Assembly (NCBI GenBank): GCA_013397455.1
Contig: VYZB01000291.1
Location: 447,395-511,394, forward strand
Origin: Crotophaga sulcirostris
Lineage: Eukaryota > Chordata > Aves > Cuculiformes > Crotophagidae
Direction of reading: 5' to 3'
Length of the DNA stretch: 64,000 bases
The position numbers were made by a program, and so were the translations under genes. The notes below the pieces were generated by a model that saw only the letters and a program-made list of their open reading frames with translations, made no database searches and had not been told where the DNA came from. Positions 12,102-24,430 of the stretch are shown here, in pieces (within the stretch, counting starts at the first letter, position 1; each line of letters opens with the position of its first letter).

Positions 12102-15100
12102 TTGATTTCCAATATTATGTAAAACATTTGGTTTCATGAAGCAAGCTGGAAAAGGGGATGAAAAAAAAAACCCTTTAGGAAAATAGTTTTCCATTGAAAT
12201 CGGTGTATAAAGTAGGTCCCATTGGGAATATGTTTTCTCAAAGCTAAATTTTTAAACTCTTTCTACACTTCCCATGCCACTTGTCAGCAGAGAAATGAAA
12301 GGAAAAAAGAATAACCCTTGGGGTTTCGCAACTTTGCACATTGAAGAAATGAAGGATCACTCAATGGTTATCACAATTCACCATTTCTTATAGAGGAAGA
12401 ATCTGGCATCCCTCAGACTGTTTCACACTTGTGGAAATAAGGACTGGAAATATTAATTTATTGTGACATTACTTCTGCAGTTTTGGAGAACCTCTGTGTT
12501 GCTTTGCTTTCTTTCCAATAGCAGCTATCCTCCTCATGCCATCTTATGGGTGTGTATTTTGCCTGTATCAAAGTCATAGTTAGTCATCTGCGGCATAACA
12601 GAAGCTACCCTACTCGCGCCAATGTGGAGGACTCCAGCCACTATGACAATTGTAACAATATGAAACCATTAACCCAGGCTACTAGATTGGCACAGACCGA
12701 CCACTCCAAAAGTACTGAATCTGGGTCTGAGCATCACTGAAATGAAGAAACAGCTCTAGGGAAGATGGAAAACAACGCTGGCAATGCTGCTAGAACATCA
12801 CACATCTCGTCAGAAAGACAAGTTTACAGTTCTCATTGTTGAACTTGACAGGCCTCTTCTCTAAAGCCAAAGATTTAATACAATGCAAATAGTTCCAAAG
12901 TAGAAGGCTCCTACCTTCTACATAAAAATACACCAGTATTATCACTATTACTTTTGCAAACATGTAGATTGCTGTGCAAGAATGGTTGTATAAAATCAGA
13001 TAGTAACCCTGTGCAGATGTATCTCTCCCCCCTTGTGAATAATTCTTTAAACATCAAGGAGAGGGCAGGCGAGCACTCACAGCACCTCTAAGAACATTTT
13101 GCTTTATACAAATCTGTAAGGCACCCTTTTGAATCAGGGGGTTTGTCTTTGATCAAATCTTCCAACTCTCAGGCCAACCACAATTTTTGCACAATTTCCT
13201 CTCAAAGCTATAAATTAGGCAAAGCTCTCTTATGACATAGCCCAGATTTGTGGGCAGGTTTGCACAATGTATTTGGTGAATTCTTCTTCTCAATTATATG
13301 TGTACTTGGATTGAAGTGCATAGCTGATAAGTCAACCTGATCAGATATCATCTATCATTAACAGCTATGTGAAGAAATTTCTGATTTTATTGAATACTAC
13401 GTTGAAACCAACATTTCTTCTCTTCTTTTCTCAGGCTATTCCTTTTCCTTTTCTCTATTTTTTCTATTTCAGAGGTGTTTGTTTCTGTATATTTGTATGT
13501 ACAAATAAAAAAAATCAAAATGTTACATGTAAAATAAAATATTAAACAATGCAATTTACTTCTGTGATAGAATTGCATCATATTTTTTTCTATATGAACA
13601 AAAATACAAGACCCTATACTGTCAATTTCCAGCCATCAAATTGGCAACTCGATTCTGAGATTTTTTGAGATTTTCAGACCTTTTTGAGGACTTTCTGAGG
13701 GAAGTTGCAAGAAATGTGACAAACAAATAGATGTTACTGATACATCATCATACCATAGAAATAATTTTTTTCAAGAATGAAAGAAAAAACAACTGTGTTA
13801 TTTACTAGTCTTAATTATTGCCCAGAAAGGTGGTAAACAATCAGTCAAAACAGCTCCCGTTGAGTAGGCAGTCAGTAATGCAGTGTTACATGTTTTCCTA
13901 TTTCACAGGACAGTTTAGAGATGGTCGTGGTGGAGGGGGAATACAAGATATCTTGGGACCGCTGCATGTGTGCTTGATTAACCAGTAGGTGCTAGATCTC
14001 TGTTAAACTACACCATGCTATTCTAGCATCATGGCTGATACTGATGGTACTTCAGTGTCTGCCTTTGGAAATGCTGCTTTGTAAGCAAGTGGATATGTCA
14101 GCCTGGACACATATTTTATATGTCTATTCATACATATTCCTGGGGAATTTCTCCTGTGTAGCCAGGGCCAATCTCAGGGGCAAGACACTGCCTTGGGAGT
14201 CTTGCATGCAGTTTCCAGGGAGGGTAGACAGAGTTGTGTCGCTGAAAAATTTTGGCTTATTGTATATATCACTGAATTCTGTAAAGCTCTACTTAGGATG
14301 GAAGAACATGAACAGACCATGTTTCAACTCGCAGCAGTGTGAAAATAGCATTTCCTTTTATGCCTTGACTGACACTTGCAGGTGAGGAATGTTATGGGCC
14401 ATACTGTATGAAGATTTTATTCTCCAACACCAAACTTTATCTCGCATTTCCCTCCAAAATGTGTGTGAAAGAATTGGAGGTTTCCTGCCTGCTATAAGCT
14501 AGGAGGAATTGAGAGCAGGTATTCACATGTTACTGAGCTGCCCATTTGCGAATAGGGGGGCCGTGTTTTCATAGACCATGTTTCATAGGCAGCATGTGTT
14601 CAATAAAACGTTTGTACACTTGCCAGAAATCAGGCTGCCAGAGTGATTTTCATGGATTGTGTCAGCAAATGTTATTAGCAAATTGTGTAGTTAACCTGGT
14701 GTAAGACTTTTATTACTGCTGGGTATACTTACATATCAAAAAGCTTCTGATCCCCGCCCACTCTAAGCCTTCGGCAAAGAGAATCTGTAGTTTTTTTAAG
14801 AGACCGTGTTTACAGCTAACTCGTATTGTTCCTAATCCTTTAAAGTCTATGTATGAGAGAACCCCATCAATTTCAGTCTTAATTAGTTTTGGCAATTAGT
14901 TCTCCTGGAAAGGACCATGAACAAGGTACAGGAGGTTTCTCAGTGCATTATTCCTCTTCAGAAATGAACCTTTCCCTGGCTGTGTGAACCTTTGCAGGCA
15001 TGAAAACAAAAAATAAGCAGTGTAAGTCACTACAGATATTGCCAACCTGACTGAACAAGAAGTTGTGCTGCAAGAAGGCATGGTGAGAAAGCTGTTAGGT

Positions 15101-15331
15101 ACAAAGGAGTAATCTGTGGCTATTTTATCTATAGGGAATTAGAACAAAAAAGCCATGCACTTCATCAAAGCCTCCATGACTGGAGACTAAATCTTTTCTT
15201 ATTTAGCATTATGTTAGTAATTACTGATTCAGAGGAAAAAAGAGGGAAAATGTATAGGATTTTCTTGCAAGATATATCATTATATCATCATTGCTACTTC
15301 TGATTATGTTAAATTATCAATTTTTATAGAA

Positions 15332-15349
15332 TTTTTTTAATTAAAAAAA
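15332..15349. repeat. 18-bp AT palindrome
   Basis: TTTTTTTAATTAAAAAAA is perfectly self-complementary; it could be a simple slippage product in AT-rich DNA. Confidence 0.9.
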
Positions 15350-15399
15350 GGTTTGTTCTCCCACTGCATCATAATTTATTTAAACCCCAAAGTAGCTTA

Positions 15400-15541
15400 A
15401 CTTTCCCAGTTATCTATTAGACAGTCATCTTGGCTAGGGAAGACAAAAGGACAGATGACTTTCCTGAATTAGAAATGTAGGTACTGAACTCAGGACCTGA
15501 GCTTGCATCCTTTACAGAAACTGCTTGCCTTTGCTCTACCT
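15400..15541 (-). mobile_element. Possible MIR-like SINE relic, reverse orientation
   Basis: GGTACTGAACTCAGGACCTG, then AGCTTGCATCCTTTACAGAA, then GCTTGCCTTTGCTCTACC follows the reverse complement of the MIR 5' end ('ggattcgaacccaggcagtctggctcc...gtgctcttaaccac'). The preceding 60 bases (CTAGGGAAGACAAAAGGACA) fit only loosely. Confidence 0.4.
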
Positions 15542-17289
15542 TCTCTCCTTATCTGAAAAAAAAATGGGCATAAGGATTCCTATCTTCCCTGAACTGCCAT
15601 GGTCAAGAGCTGTGTGAAGAGACATCTCCTTACACAATGGCAGTCACAACATATTTCTGCATATGGCTAAAATCTCTCAGAAACAGAAAAAATAAACAAT
15701 GGAGTCTGCCCTGGGTTTGGAACAAGTGCAAACACATAATATGGGGTCTGATAAAAGGAGTTGAAATAATTATTTCCTTTCATCTTAATGCTGAGCTCTG
15801 TATTCAACAGTTTAGATACTGAATGTTGCTCTGCACCAGGAAATATTCTGGAGACACTTTATTCCAGTATGTCCAGTATAAATACATAGACAAATCCCCC
15901 TGGTATTTTTTTTATGTTTCTTTTAACAAGCCTACAGAATATACTGGAGAAGCAGAGCAATATTATCTGTTCAGATATCTTACCTCTTGACCTTGATTGG
16001 TTTTATTTCTTGGTGTCCTGATGCCAAAGGGCTTTAGTATAGGTCATTGAGATGAGAAAAGGATTTGACACAATATCTAACCTAAGCTAGGCTCATGATA
16101 ATGTATACATCTTTTTAAACTGCTCTCTTTGCACAACTCATGATGCTGGGAGGTTTGTATAATTGACTTAAATAATATTGGGAAGCTGTTTTACTGAGAT
16201 CTTGGTAAATTCCCTTGAAATCAAGTTGGACTACAGTGGATCTTGGTCTGTGCAGAAGGCTTTGGTTCCAATGCATCAGGCACCTATGAAAACACTTAAG
16301 CTCAAGTGAATGAGCCAGCGTCTTTATAAGCTTAATTCTAATAGTATTTCTTAATTATTTCTTACAGTTGGAAAAATTTCTTAAAGGTAATAGGTGTATT
16401 AGCACTTCACTGCACAAGGGAATAATATTGATGTCACTTGCAAATCATGCCACAACATAGAAATCTGTCTTGGCTTAGGCGTTAAATTTGAATCAGTCAT
16501 TTTAGTCATCAAACAGGCCAGGAAGGATTAATTACAGAGTCTGGACATGAGGACATGGTAACTTTCTGAATCAGGAATGAATACTGCCATTTGTGTTATG
16601 TGCATCAAGGGGTGAAGAGCCCCTGGCACGTGGTGCTGATTGGACTGAGAGTTGTGTCAAGATCCTTACTTTGGTGGCTGCATTTAAAAACAGATGGTAG
16701 AAAAACATATTCCACTGACAGGTCAAGCAATGACCAAGGAGCTAGATACAGGATACAAAGGAGAAGTGGGTTACTCCCAGTTCTTCATTCCACTGTGTTG
16801 CCCCAGGGTTTCTCTCAGACCTTCCTGATGGGAAAGCACTTGGATTTTCCATCAGACTTGAGTAGGAAATGGTTAATGCCATCATCACCGAGAACTGCAG
16901 CGTATGTGGAATAAAAGCTAGGCACTCTGCCGATCAGCCACCAAGAACATGTTCTGTGTTAGACATTTAATCATGTTACTGCTCCCAAGGCCATCGGAGC
17001 CAATTTAATCAAATTGTATCATGGACGTGGTGTTATTGTTTTTAATGCCTATTAGGAAAATAAAAGTTAGCACTTATTAAATGAGGATCCTCTTGCATGT
17101 TGATTGCTTTGCTAATTCCTTGCTGATAAACCCTTGTTTTATCTTCAGAGAGAAGGATTTTTGTCAAGTTTCTCAGAAAAGACCAGCGTGCTGCAGGGGC
17201 TCAGACATCAGCTGCACATAGGAAATGAAAAATAAAAATAGAACCATGTTCTTCTCTTGCTTGTACCAATACCAAGTCAGAACAAGTAC
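15542..17289. other. Noncoding, nothing firmly recognised
   Basis: The last 350 bases (16930-17240, e.g. GCCATCGGAGCCAATTTAAT and CATGGACGTGGTGTTATTGT) read like a conserved block. A 107-codon + frame at 16591-16914 has no recognisable domain. Confidence 0.55.
16198..16265. mobile_element. Weak old repeat relic
   Basis: AATTCCCTTGAAATCAAGTT then GGACTACAGTGGATCTTGGT then CTGTGCAGAAGG resembles 'actcccattgaaatcaatgggactac...ggatcaggcc'. Weak. Confidence 0.25.
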
Positions 17290-17350
17290 AATAAAGTCAA
17301 TGGAGTTATTTCAGTGTAAAATGAATGAATGTCAGTGTGACTGAGAGAGG
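17290..17350. mobile_element. Possible old amniote repeat relic
   Basis: AAAGTCAATGGAGTTATTTC then AGTGTAAAATGAATG, then GTGTGACTGAGAG resembles the repeat word series 'gtcaatggagttacaccagtgtaaa...gtaagtgagatcagaa', from memory. Confidence 0.4.
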
Positions 17351-17869
17351 AAGAGGGACGTCCAACCATTTTTTCTGGCAAGAACTGTATTATCACTCTG
17401 TTGCTAGAAGGTGCGTAAAACATAGCAGAGAGACAGACAAACAAACAAAATGTGATAGAGTTGAATTTTGAAGGTGGCACATTTATCTGCTAAAAATTAC
17501 CCAGTGGCTTTCAGCAGAGAAAATGGGTTTTGACAGGATGGTGATATGTGGTGGTGTGGGTGGAGGGTGGGGAGGTACATATATCTCTCGAGAAATTGGG
17601 TACTGATCTGATCTGAGAAAAAAAAGTGTTGCATTTGGTTTGAGGCATAGATGACTGGAACCAATTCTTGTCATTCCTCCATGTTGATGTGTGATGGATC
17701 GTTGAAGCGTTATTAAATATATGAGTTGAATTCATGAAGTTTATATGTTGGGCATGCCATGACACTCGTAGCAGTATGAGCCATGTTTAATGATAAAGGA
17801 AAGAAAGATGATCCAAATATTAATTAATCGTCACAGAAGATCAAGATAAAGTACTTCCCTTCGCAGCAT
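17351..17869. other. Noncoding, G-rich stretch
   Basis: 17549-17575 is GTGGTGTGGGTGGAGGGTGG followed by GGAGG, a near-G4 motif whose fourth run has only two G. Confidence 0.55.
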
Positions 17870-17938
17870 CAATTGGCTGAATGAATGAGGCAGATCCTGT
17901 GCTTCAATTGGTAAATGAATGAGGCAGATCCTGTGCTT
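17870..17938. repeat. Tandem duplication, ~35-bp unit
   Basis: CAATTGGCTGAATGAATGAG plus GCAGATCCTGTGCTT (17870-17904) is followed directly by CAATTGGTAAATGAATGAGG plus CAGATCCTGTGCTT (17905-17938). They differ by one deleted base and a few substitutions. A third partial copy, TAAGGCAGATCCTCTGCTG, sits at 18012-18030. Confidence 0.9.
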
Positions 17939-18030
17939 TTTTGGAAGCATCAGTTAAAAGGCCACTACTGAGACAGGGAATCTGTTTTGGTGAGCCATTG
18001 CTTCATTCCATTAAGGCAGATCCTCTGCTG

Positions 18031-19437
18031 TTGTATAAAGTGCTTTGGCAACAACATGAACAAGATATACCACGCTTTCAGTGTTTGCTGTTACAGGAGT
18101 AGCAATTGCAGTGATACTTGAGGGAATGGTATTTTTCTTCCTTTCTTCCTGAATCTAATTTAAAGTTGAAAGAAGGTTCCTGGAATAGTAACAGAGCAGC
18201 AGTAACCACTGGTTCTATTCAGCTTACACCCAAATAAAATGGTTCGTTTCAGCTAAGTACAATATCATGCAATGCTGGTTAGTTTAAATGCTTTGTTTAG
18301 AGGGTTGTTTTTTGCTTAAAAAAATTATACAGATACTGCTGAATGAGCAGTTAGGAAACACATGTTTCCGAACTGCAGTTACAAGTATTGTAAAATATGA
18401 TTGATACCATATGCTTTCATTCTTTTCTTTTCTGCTTTTTAAAATGCAAATTAAAATTTGGAAAAGGGTTTAAACTATTTTTATATTTGAAAATTAATAA
18501 TAATAATTAAAAAGTATTCTGAGCCATGTGGTACCAGAGGTTATTGCTCTGCTCTGCCACTAAAGAGACCCAGCTTTGATTCTGTGTGGAACATTTGACT
18601 CCCTGGGGCTGGAGACTGCTCTATCAGCCAGCTGGTGGCCGAGTGTTTGAGCCAACTCCACCAATTAGTTGAGTCCTCCCATCCGGTGGCTGGACTTGTT
18701 CAGTATATGTCTTGCACATTTTTTGCAGCTGAGATGTGTATCAGGACCCTTCAAATTCATGTGTAGCTGTTCTGCCAGGCTTACCAGAGGTTCTAAGGAA
18801 AGCAGGGTTTTCTTGGAGAACAGTCTGCAAATGTGCCATGGAGGCATAAAATAGTTGCGCAGGTGTTTCCCTTGATACGGTCAAGTATGGAAGATGTCAC
18901 TATGGGACAACTTGTAGAAGGAAGGATCTCTGGCGGTCAAAAAATCAATGGAGTTTTAAAGGTGTCATAAAAAAAAGATCAGCAGCTTTTTTTCCAAGAA
19001 GAGTGGAATAATTAGTGAGAACATTAAATCAAGGGCCAAATATGGTCAATATTTTTAATACTTTAGCATTCAGACTCCTTGGATATGCCTTCAGAAACAG
19101 CTTCATCTAGTTGTAATGAATCCTTGCATGATCTTCATGAGCTCCAAACCTTATTTAAGAGCTGTGCTGACACTGAATTGAACACAAGGAAGATGTAGAT
19201 CTCACAGCATGGGTGTAAACTAAGGCTACAATTGCATTTCAGTGATGTAGAAAATCCAGCACTAGGATTCTAGTACCAAATGTAAAGCTCTATGACCACA
19301 TCATATGAAATACTGTTCTTATATGTTTTTTTCCTCACTGACTGGAGTTTGTTGAAAAAAAAGATGTAACAGCTTAACTCTGTCCTGCCAAGCTTTTTGC
19401 CAGTGCAAGTATTGTCTGTTCATGCCACTTTTACTCT
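18031..19437. other. Noncoding, nothing recognised
   Basis: A weak CTCF-like match (12/14) lies at 18628-18641. Nearby CTCTGCTCTGCCACTAAAGA could be an old SINE scrap, too short to call. Confidence 0.5.
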
Positions 19438-19492
19438 AAGCCAGATCAGATATCTGTCTAGACACATCCAGAGTAAATCTGGCATAAATGCC
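19438..19492. mobile_element. Possible old amniote repeat relic
   Basis: AGCCAGATCAGATATCTGTC then TAGACACATCCAGAGTAAAT then CTGGC looks like the series 'ggccagattctgatctcagttacaccagtgtaaatccagagtaa', i.e. probably the same family as 17290 in the other orientation. Confidence 0.4.
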
Positions 19493-20357
19493 ATGTTGTG
19501 CAGCCTGGGTAGTTTGACAGAGATAGGATGGTGTGTATCTGCCCAATCTGAATTAAGCTGTTACTGTTAGCTCAGAAACATGCTGCTAATGACAGCAGGA
19601 TGACGGTCAGCTTTTGAAATGAACAGAAACTTGGCCTCCTCCTCCTTCCGTCAAAATTTTATATTAATAGGGGAAACTCTCTTAAAAGCTAGTAGTATAA
19701 ATACAAACGTAAATCTTATCTTTGCCTTGTTATTTTAATATTTCATTTCCTTCTTTCCATATGAATCCAGCAACTCTATTATTGTCAATTGTCGTAGGCA
19801 TGCTGGAAAGAGGAGATGGTGGGAACAAAGTAGTTGTATTCATTAGGACAGTGGGAACCATGGAAATGGACCCTTTACAGCTTTGCTGAAGTACTGCTGT
19901 ATCCTGCTGCGTTACCTTTGGTACATTGATGTCAGCAAGGCAATCTCATGTTAAGGCACTCAAAAAAAGGGGGGAAGCAGTGGGTTGTGAGTTTAAAATT
20001 TTAAGGAGGAACACTTCAATAGCTTTTCACATCTATTTTATTCCACCTGTAATTCCCTGTTATTATTACCATTATTTTCTACTTCAAAGGAAAAGTAAAT
20101 AAACACAATCCTTTTGAAAAGTTTCTCTTGCTTAGATGCTTTTGTAGATCAGCATAGAAATAAGTTGCCTTATGCTAAATGTTATTTATACGCTGTTTCC
20201 TTCAAATATCCTGGTAGTTGGCTATGGACTGCACTCATTGGGAAACCATTGTCTTTTCTCCATGCGTTCTTGAAGTGTCGTCTTGTTCTAGGAGTACTTA
20301 ATATTGCCAGAGCAATAAAACACAAGCCAAATGTACGATGCTGGGAAAAATACCCAG

Positions 20358-20376
20358 GAGCATCCTGGGGATGCTC
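20358..20376. repeat. Perfect 8-bp hairpin
   Basis: GAGCATCC and GGATGCTC pair exactly around TGG. No surrounding element recognised. Confidence 0.85.
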
Positions 20377-21723
20377 TCTTTCAGAGCCACACTTCTAATA
20401 CTAAGGAGGGATGTGGACAGGGTCCACACACCAGGCTGTGTGAGAGGAATGTTCTCATTCTTGTGGGCAATGAAGGGAAGAGCTCGGTCTGGATGGAAAC
20501 CTCTCCTCATCCCTCCTCCACCCCATTCTTCCACCCCCTCATTTCTCTCGGCGAGTTCTTCGGCTTTGTTTATGCTTTAGGTGACAAGACACAATCCAGA
20601 AATGGGAACGGGAGTGAGCAAGGCTGAGTTTGCAGGGCTGTGCTGGAAGCAGCAGGCTGTGATTCCAGGACATGCATTTGGCATTTTGCAATATACCGCC
20701 TCTTCATCCTATGCTCTGTGTGGATTCCAAGGGGATGATTCATCCTAACAAGGGAGTCCATGGATTCTTTAATGCCAAGCATTTACTCTGCAAAACGTGA
20801 GAGACAAGTGGAGAGCTCTGTGTTTCATGAAGAATTCCCTCCTCCTTCGAACCCCCCACCTCGTCCTGCATATTTGAGACAGAGACTTTCCTATGAGAAA
20901 CTGTTTTTATGACATAATCCCATGGTTTTCAACCCAACTTCTTCTGCATTTTTCCCCCCTCCCTCTCTTCTCACAATTCACAAGCTCTGTGAGATTACCA
21001 GTACAATTAAAGCCATGGGAAAAGGAAAAAACTGGGTATAAGGCCTTGATAACCCTTTCAGGGTCATTTTCTAAGAGGGAATGGGGGTCAGGCGCAAATT
21101 CCAATTTTAGTGTCAGTGACAAGCAGTTATAATCAAAGGAACACAGGAAAGGAGATATGTGATCTGAAATCATCTATAGCCAGAAGTGTTTATCTAGAAA
21201 TGCTACTCTCTGGCAAGATGTCTATCTTCTCCTTTTTGCATATTTTTCTCTTTTGGAGAATAGTCCTTATCTAACATCTAACTTCTTTCACAGTCCTAGT
21301 TTGGAAAGGTCTCACTGGTCACACGTACCTTTGCCTAGAAAGGAAGGCGGTTGATTACATATTTTTCTTAACTGGTGAGTGGCTTGTGGAGAACAATGCA
21401 AAATATAATTATAGAGTTGCTTTCAAAGGCGAAGATAAATGAAGCTGTTGCAGGCATAGGGGCAAATGTTGAAAGGTTCATTGCCCACTGGGTGGTGAAA
21501 GAAATCATTTTGTGATCAAAAGGAAACCCAACATAAAGTTGCTAGGGATGAACCTTATGCATATTTGCTCAGAGCCAGGGCTGGGGTTTTGAAGGGTTGA
21601 GTGAAGAGCACCTCTAGCTTTGACCAGACTTAACTTTGAACATGGAGAAGAGGATCTGAAATCAGATTCTGAAAGATCTGGGAGCTAGAATGAACATGTG
21701 ATTCAGGTCTTCCTGTTCAGGAC

Positions 21724-21759
21724 TCTCTTTTCTTTTTTTTTCTTTTCTTTTTTTTTTTT
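21724..21759. repeat. Polypyrimidine (T/C) tract
   Basis: T-rich tract with regularly spaced C (TCTTTTCTTTTTTTTTCTTT type), low complexity. Confidence 0.85.
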
Positions 21760-22444
21760 ATAAATTTAGTTTTCTTTTTAGAGGCAGTAAAGCTTCTTCT
21801 AATAAATCATTTGCATTCAAGAAATCAGGCCAGAAGTACAAGCTGATTCAAGCTGCCTATAGACAACAGGATTTTCTCTGCTGATGACACCCAACACATA
21901 ACATTTCTGGTTCTCTTTTCTGGCCAGAAGCAATATCACACTGAGACAGCAGCTGGGAGAAAAAACTCCAAGGTTTGGTTCATAGAAAAACATGGGGACT
22001 GCTAACTTTTAGCAAAGACTTCTGGGGATTTACCCTTAGTGGAGTTGGTCCTAAGATTTGTGAGTCTACAGTATTTCAACTCTAGGGATTTTTTATATCT
22101 GGACTTGCCATTCTGGTCTACGTATAACCCAGATATTTGTCAAGGAGCTGAACATGTGAAAATAGAGATTCTAATGAACTGTGGGCCTTTCTTTTGATTA
22201 ATTTGTGCTGGAAATATAGTGAAATTAATTGTATTTTCTTCCCCTGCCTGTATGGAATTTCCCCTTACTGTCTGTGGCCATCATTAGGAAGTGCACATTC
22301 ATGCAATAATTTACAACCAACTACAAAACAAAAATAGGCATAGGAAAAAAAATACCATTTTTTTCCAAGTGATTTGGTCTTTTCCTCTAACCCATCCACT
22401 GGTCTTAATTTAGAATAATTCTTAATTCAGGGAAAGCCAATTTG

Positions 22445-22500
22445 TTTACCTGTCCTCAGTCTCCCCATCCTTAAAATAATAATGATAAATATCAATGTAT
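22445..22500 (+). mobile_element. MIR-like SINE relic
   Basis: CTGTCCTCAGTCTCCCCATC, then CTTAAAATAATAATGATAAA, then TCAATGTATGAGG fits MIR's 'gcctcagtttccccatctgtaaaatgggataataatag...tcatagggttg'. Diverged but ordered. Confidence 0.5.
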
Positions 22501-24179
22501 GAGGTGCATTTATATACTGAATACAGCTCCAGTGCTGTTCATTGGGCAGAATACTGGAGATAAAAGCAGGAAGATGGCAAATTGCTTTTTAAAGGCTTGT
22601 TCACTTCTGGTCAGGATGAGTGAGAAGAAATTGGGTTATACACAGACAGTTCATTATTGACTTCAGAATATGTGGCAGCATGGGGCGAAGGTACTGAGAT
22701 ATGGGAAAATAAACAATAAGAGAACTGTGAAGTCTTGGGCCCGAGCATTCCACTACACTGGGTCAAGTCTGTCTGTCTGTAGGTGGAGAACAGTGCCATT
22801 ATATCACTTTGACTTTTACTATATTCTGTGTTTCCAATGACGCTTAAACTCACCTTTTCTCTACAGGTTAATGATGCTGTAAATAAGAGCAGAGGAATGA
22901 CCAGCTAACCAAAAGTCAAAATGCTGGTCCAAGTGAATTGCTCTAGAAGTTTGAGACTCTGAGTAGAACTACAGGCCTGCTACAGTGCTGGGGGGGGGGG
23001 GGGGAGATTTGTATATGAAAGTTGTACAGCTGATGCATGTGTAGGAAGAGAGAAACCTCAGTCAGCTCAGGCCAAGAACAGAATCAAGCCACCTCTTGTC
23101 TTGCAACTGCAGGTAAAATATTCAAGCATCTGAAGGAAAACTTACAGATATTTGGGCAACAAATTAAAAAAAAACCCAAACAGTTGATCAGTCAAAGTCC
23201 TTGCCATGGGACATCCAGGCCATTTTGTTGGTTATGGTTCTTGCTTCATAAAAACACCCTGGGATTTTCCAAAGTTGTCAAAATCTTAGTGGAACAGAGA
23301 TGGTAAGATGGGCTTTTTTCTCTCTCTGTCTTTGTCAGCACTCTACAGGGGTGTGAAAAGTTATATGAACATTAGTTTTACCTCCCATAGACCCAGTGTA
23401 ACTCATTTTTGTGTGGCTCTAACATACGATAGCATGCTGTCCTCAAAGCAACAAATTGGAGAAACAAACCTGAGCCTGGAAGATTATCAAAGTGTATCCA
23501 GCCCTCCATGGTCTGAGGACAGGTCTGCAGTTCTCACAGATGGCAGTGTTTATCACTCTGCCTTTGGCACCTGAAAAGCAGCACAGCAGGTACCATTAGG
23601 GTTTGTTCGTAAACTGGTGGCTTTACCATGTATTTTAAACAGTATTCATAATTTTATTATATCTAAGGTCCATTAATAACAACATGTTTTATTAAACGAT
23701 TTCCATTATAATATAATATTTGTGTTTTCTGTTTCATGAAAACAATATATTTGTGGTTTCTCACAGAGTTTTGTCCAGGTTCTCAGCTGGCATAGTGTCA
23801 TGGACTTCAGCAGAGCTTTGATGACTTGCAGAGAATCTGGCCTCTTGTACATGGATCTAACACTAGCGATAAAAGCCTAATCCCATCTCTTGGGAATTAA
23901 CAAATTTATTTATCCCCAGAACAAGACAACAGCCAGCAGATGAGCAAATTTCTTTACCATCAGTGTTTCTGAGGATACTTCTGTATTCCTGGACACAGAT
24001 ATGACCCACCATGATTGAAGTTAGCTGGATGGGAGCCATTGTGGTCAGAAAGAAAACACAGATCTTAAGTGAACAACAGAAAAGCCCAAGGCATTAACTC
24101 TAGCACAGCACCACACGTGTGCCATTTTGAAAAGTCATGAAAGATTCATGCTGAGGTTAATGTGCCATTCATTATAATT
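22501..24179. other. Noncoding, nothing recognised apart from the G15 run
   Basis: A splice-acceptor-like CACCTTTTCTCTACAG ends at 22866 and donor-like CTGCAGGTAAAA and GAGATGGTAAGA follow at 23112 and 23302. No continuous frame joins them. Confidence 0.55.
22990..23004 (+). repeat. Run of 15 G
   Basis: Fifteen consecutive G in an otherwise balanced stretch. It can fold as a G-quadruplex by itself and its length may be unreliable in assembled data. Confidence 0.95.
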
Positions 24180-24430
24180 AAAGAATTTCTATTTATGCTT
24201 CTTACTTTGATGCTGGCTTTCAGTCATTAACGCTGCGGGTGACAGAAGTTCACTGCAGGCTCAATGCCTTTGGCTGCTGAATCTCCATTGAAAGAGAAGG
24301 TGAAGAGCTGGTTGGACGGGGCCGAGTGTCATTCACTATTGCTGAGGACAGTCTGACACTGTTTTTGAAGGAAAAATTAAAACTGCAGAAAGAAAATGCT
24401 CAGGATCAAGCCTGTTTAGGTAAATCCGTA
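24180..24430. promoter_or_regulatory. Candidate conserved noncoding element
   Basis: Balanced-composition block with retained CpGs (TTAACGCTGCGGGTGACAG, GGACGGGGCCGAGTGTCATT) followed by CTGAGGACAGTCTGACACTG. No coding frame spans it. Listed for texture only. Confidence 0.25.

Larger units (their letters stand above)
9321..15399. other. Noncoding, nothing recognised apart from the G4 tract
   Basis: Holds the G-rich tract at 12076 and an octamer at 9434. A + frame at 14044-14385 ends in a good donor-like TTGCAGGTGAGG but lacks a good acceptor; it is not supported as an exon. Confidence 0.6.
19493..22444. other. Noncoding, nothing recognised
   Basis: Includes a moderately GC-rich stretch at 20340-20870 with many overlapping short frames on both strands and an 8-bp hairpin. 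No promoter signature or CpG island. Confidence 0.6.

Noticed and set aside
14044..14385. 113-codon + frame ending at a strong donor-like sequence
   Set aside because: No adequate splice acceptor or initiating context, and the peptide is unrecognised.
20114..20782. GC-richer stretch with several frames, considered as promoter or exon
   Set aside because: Few CpGs, frames overlap on both strands and no splice-consistent combination was found.
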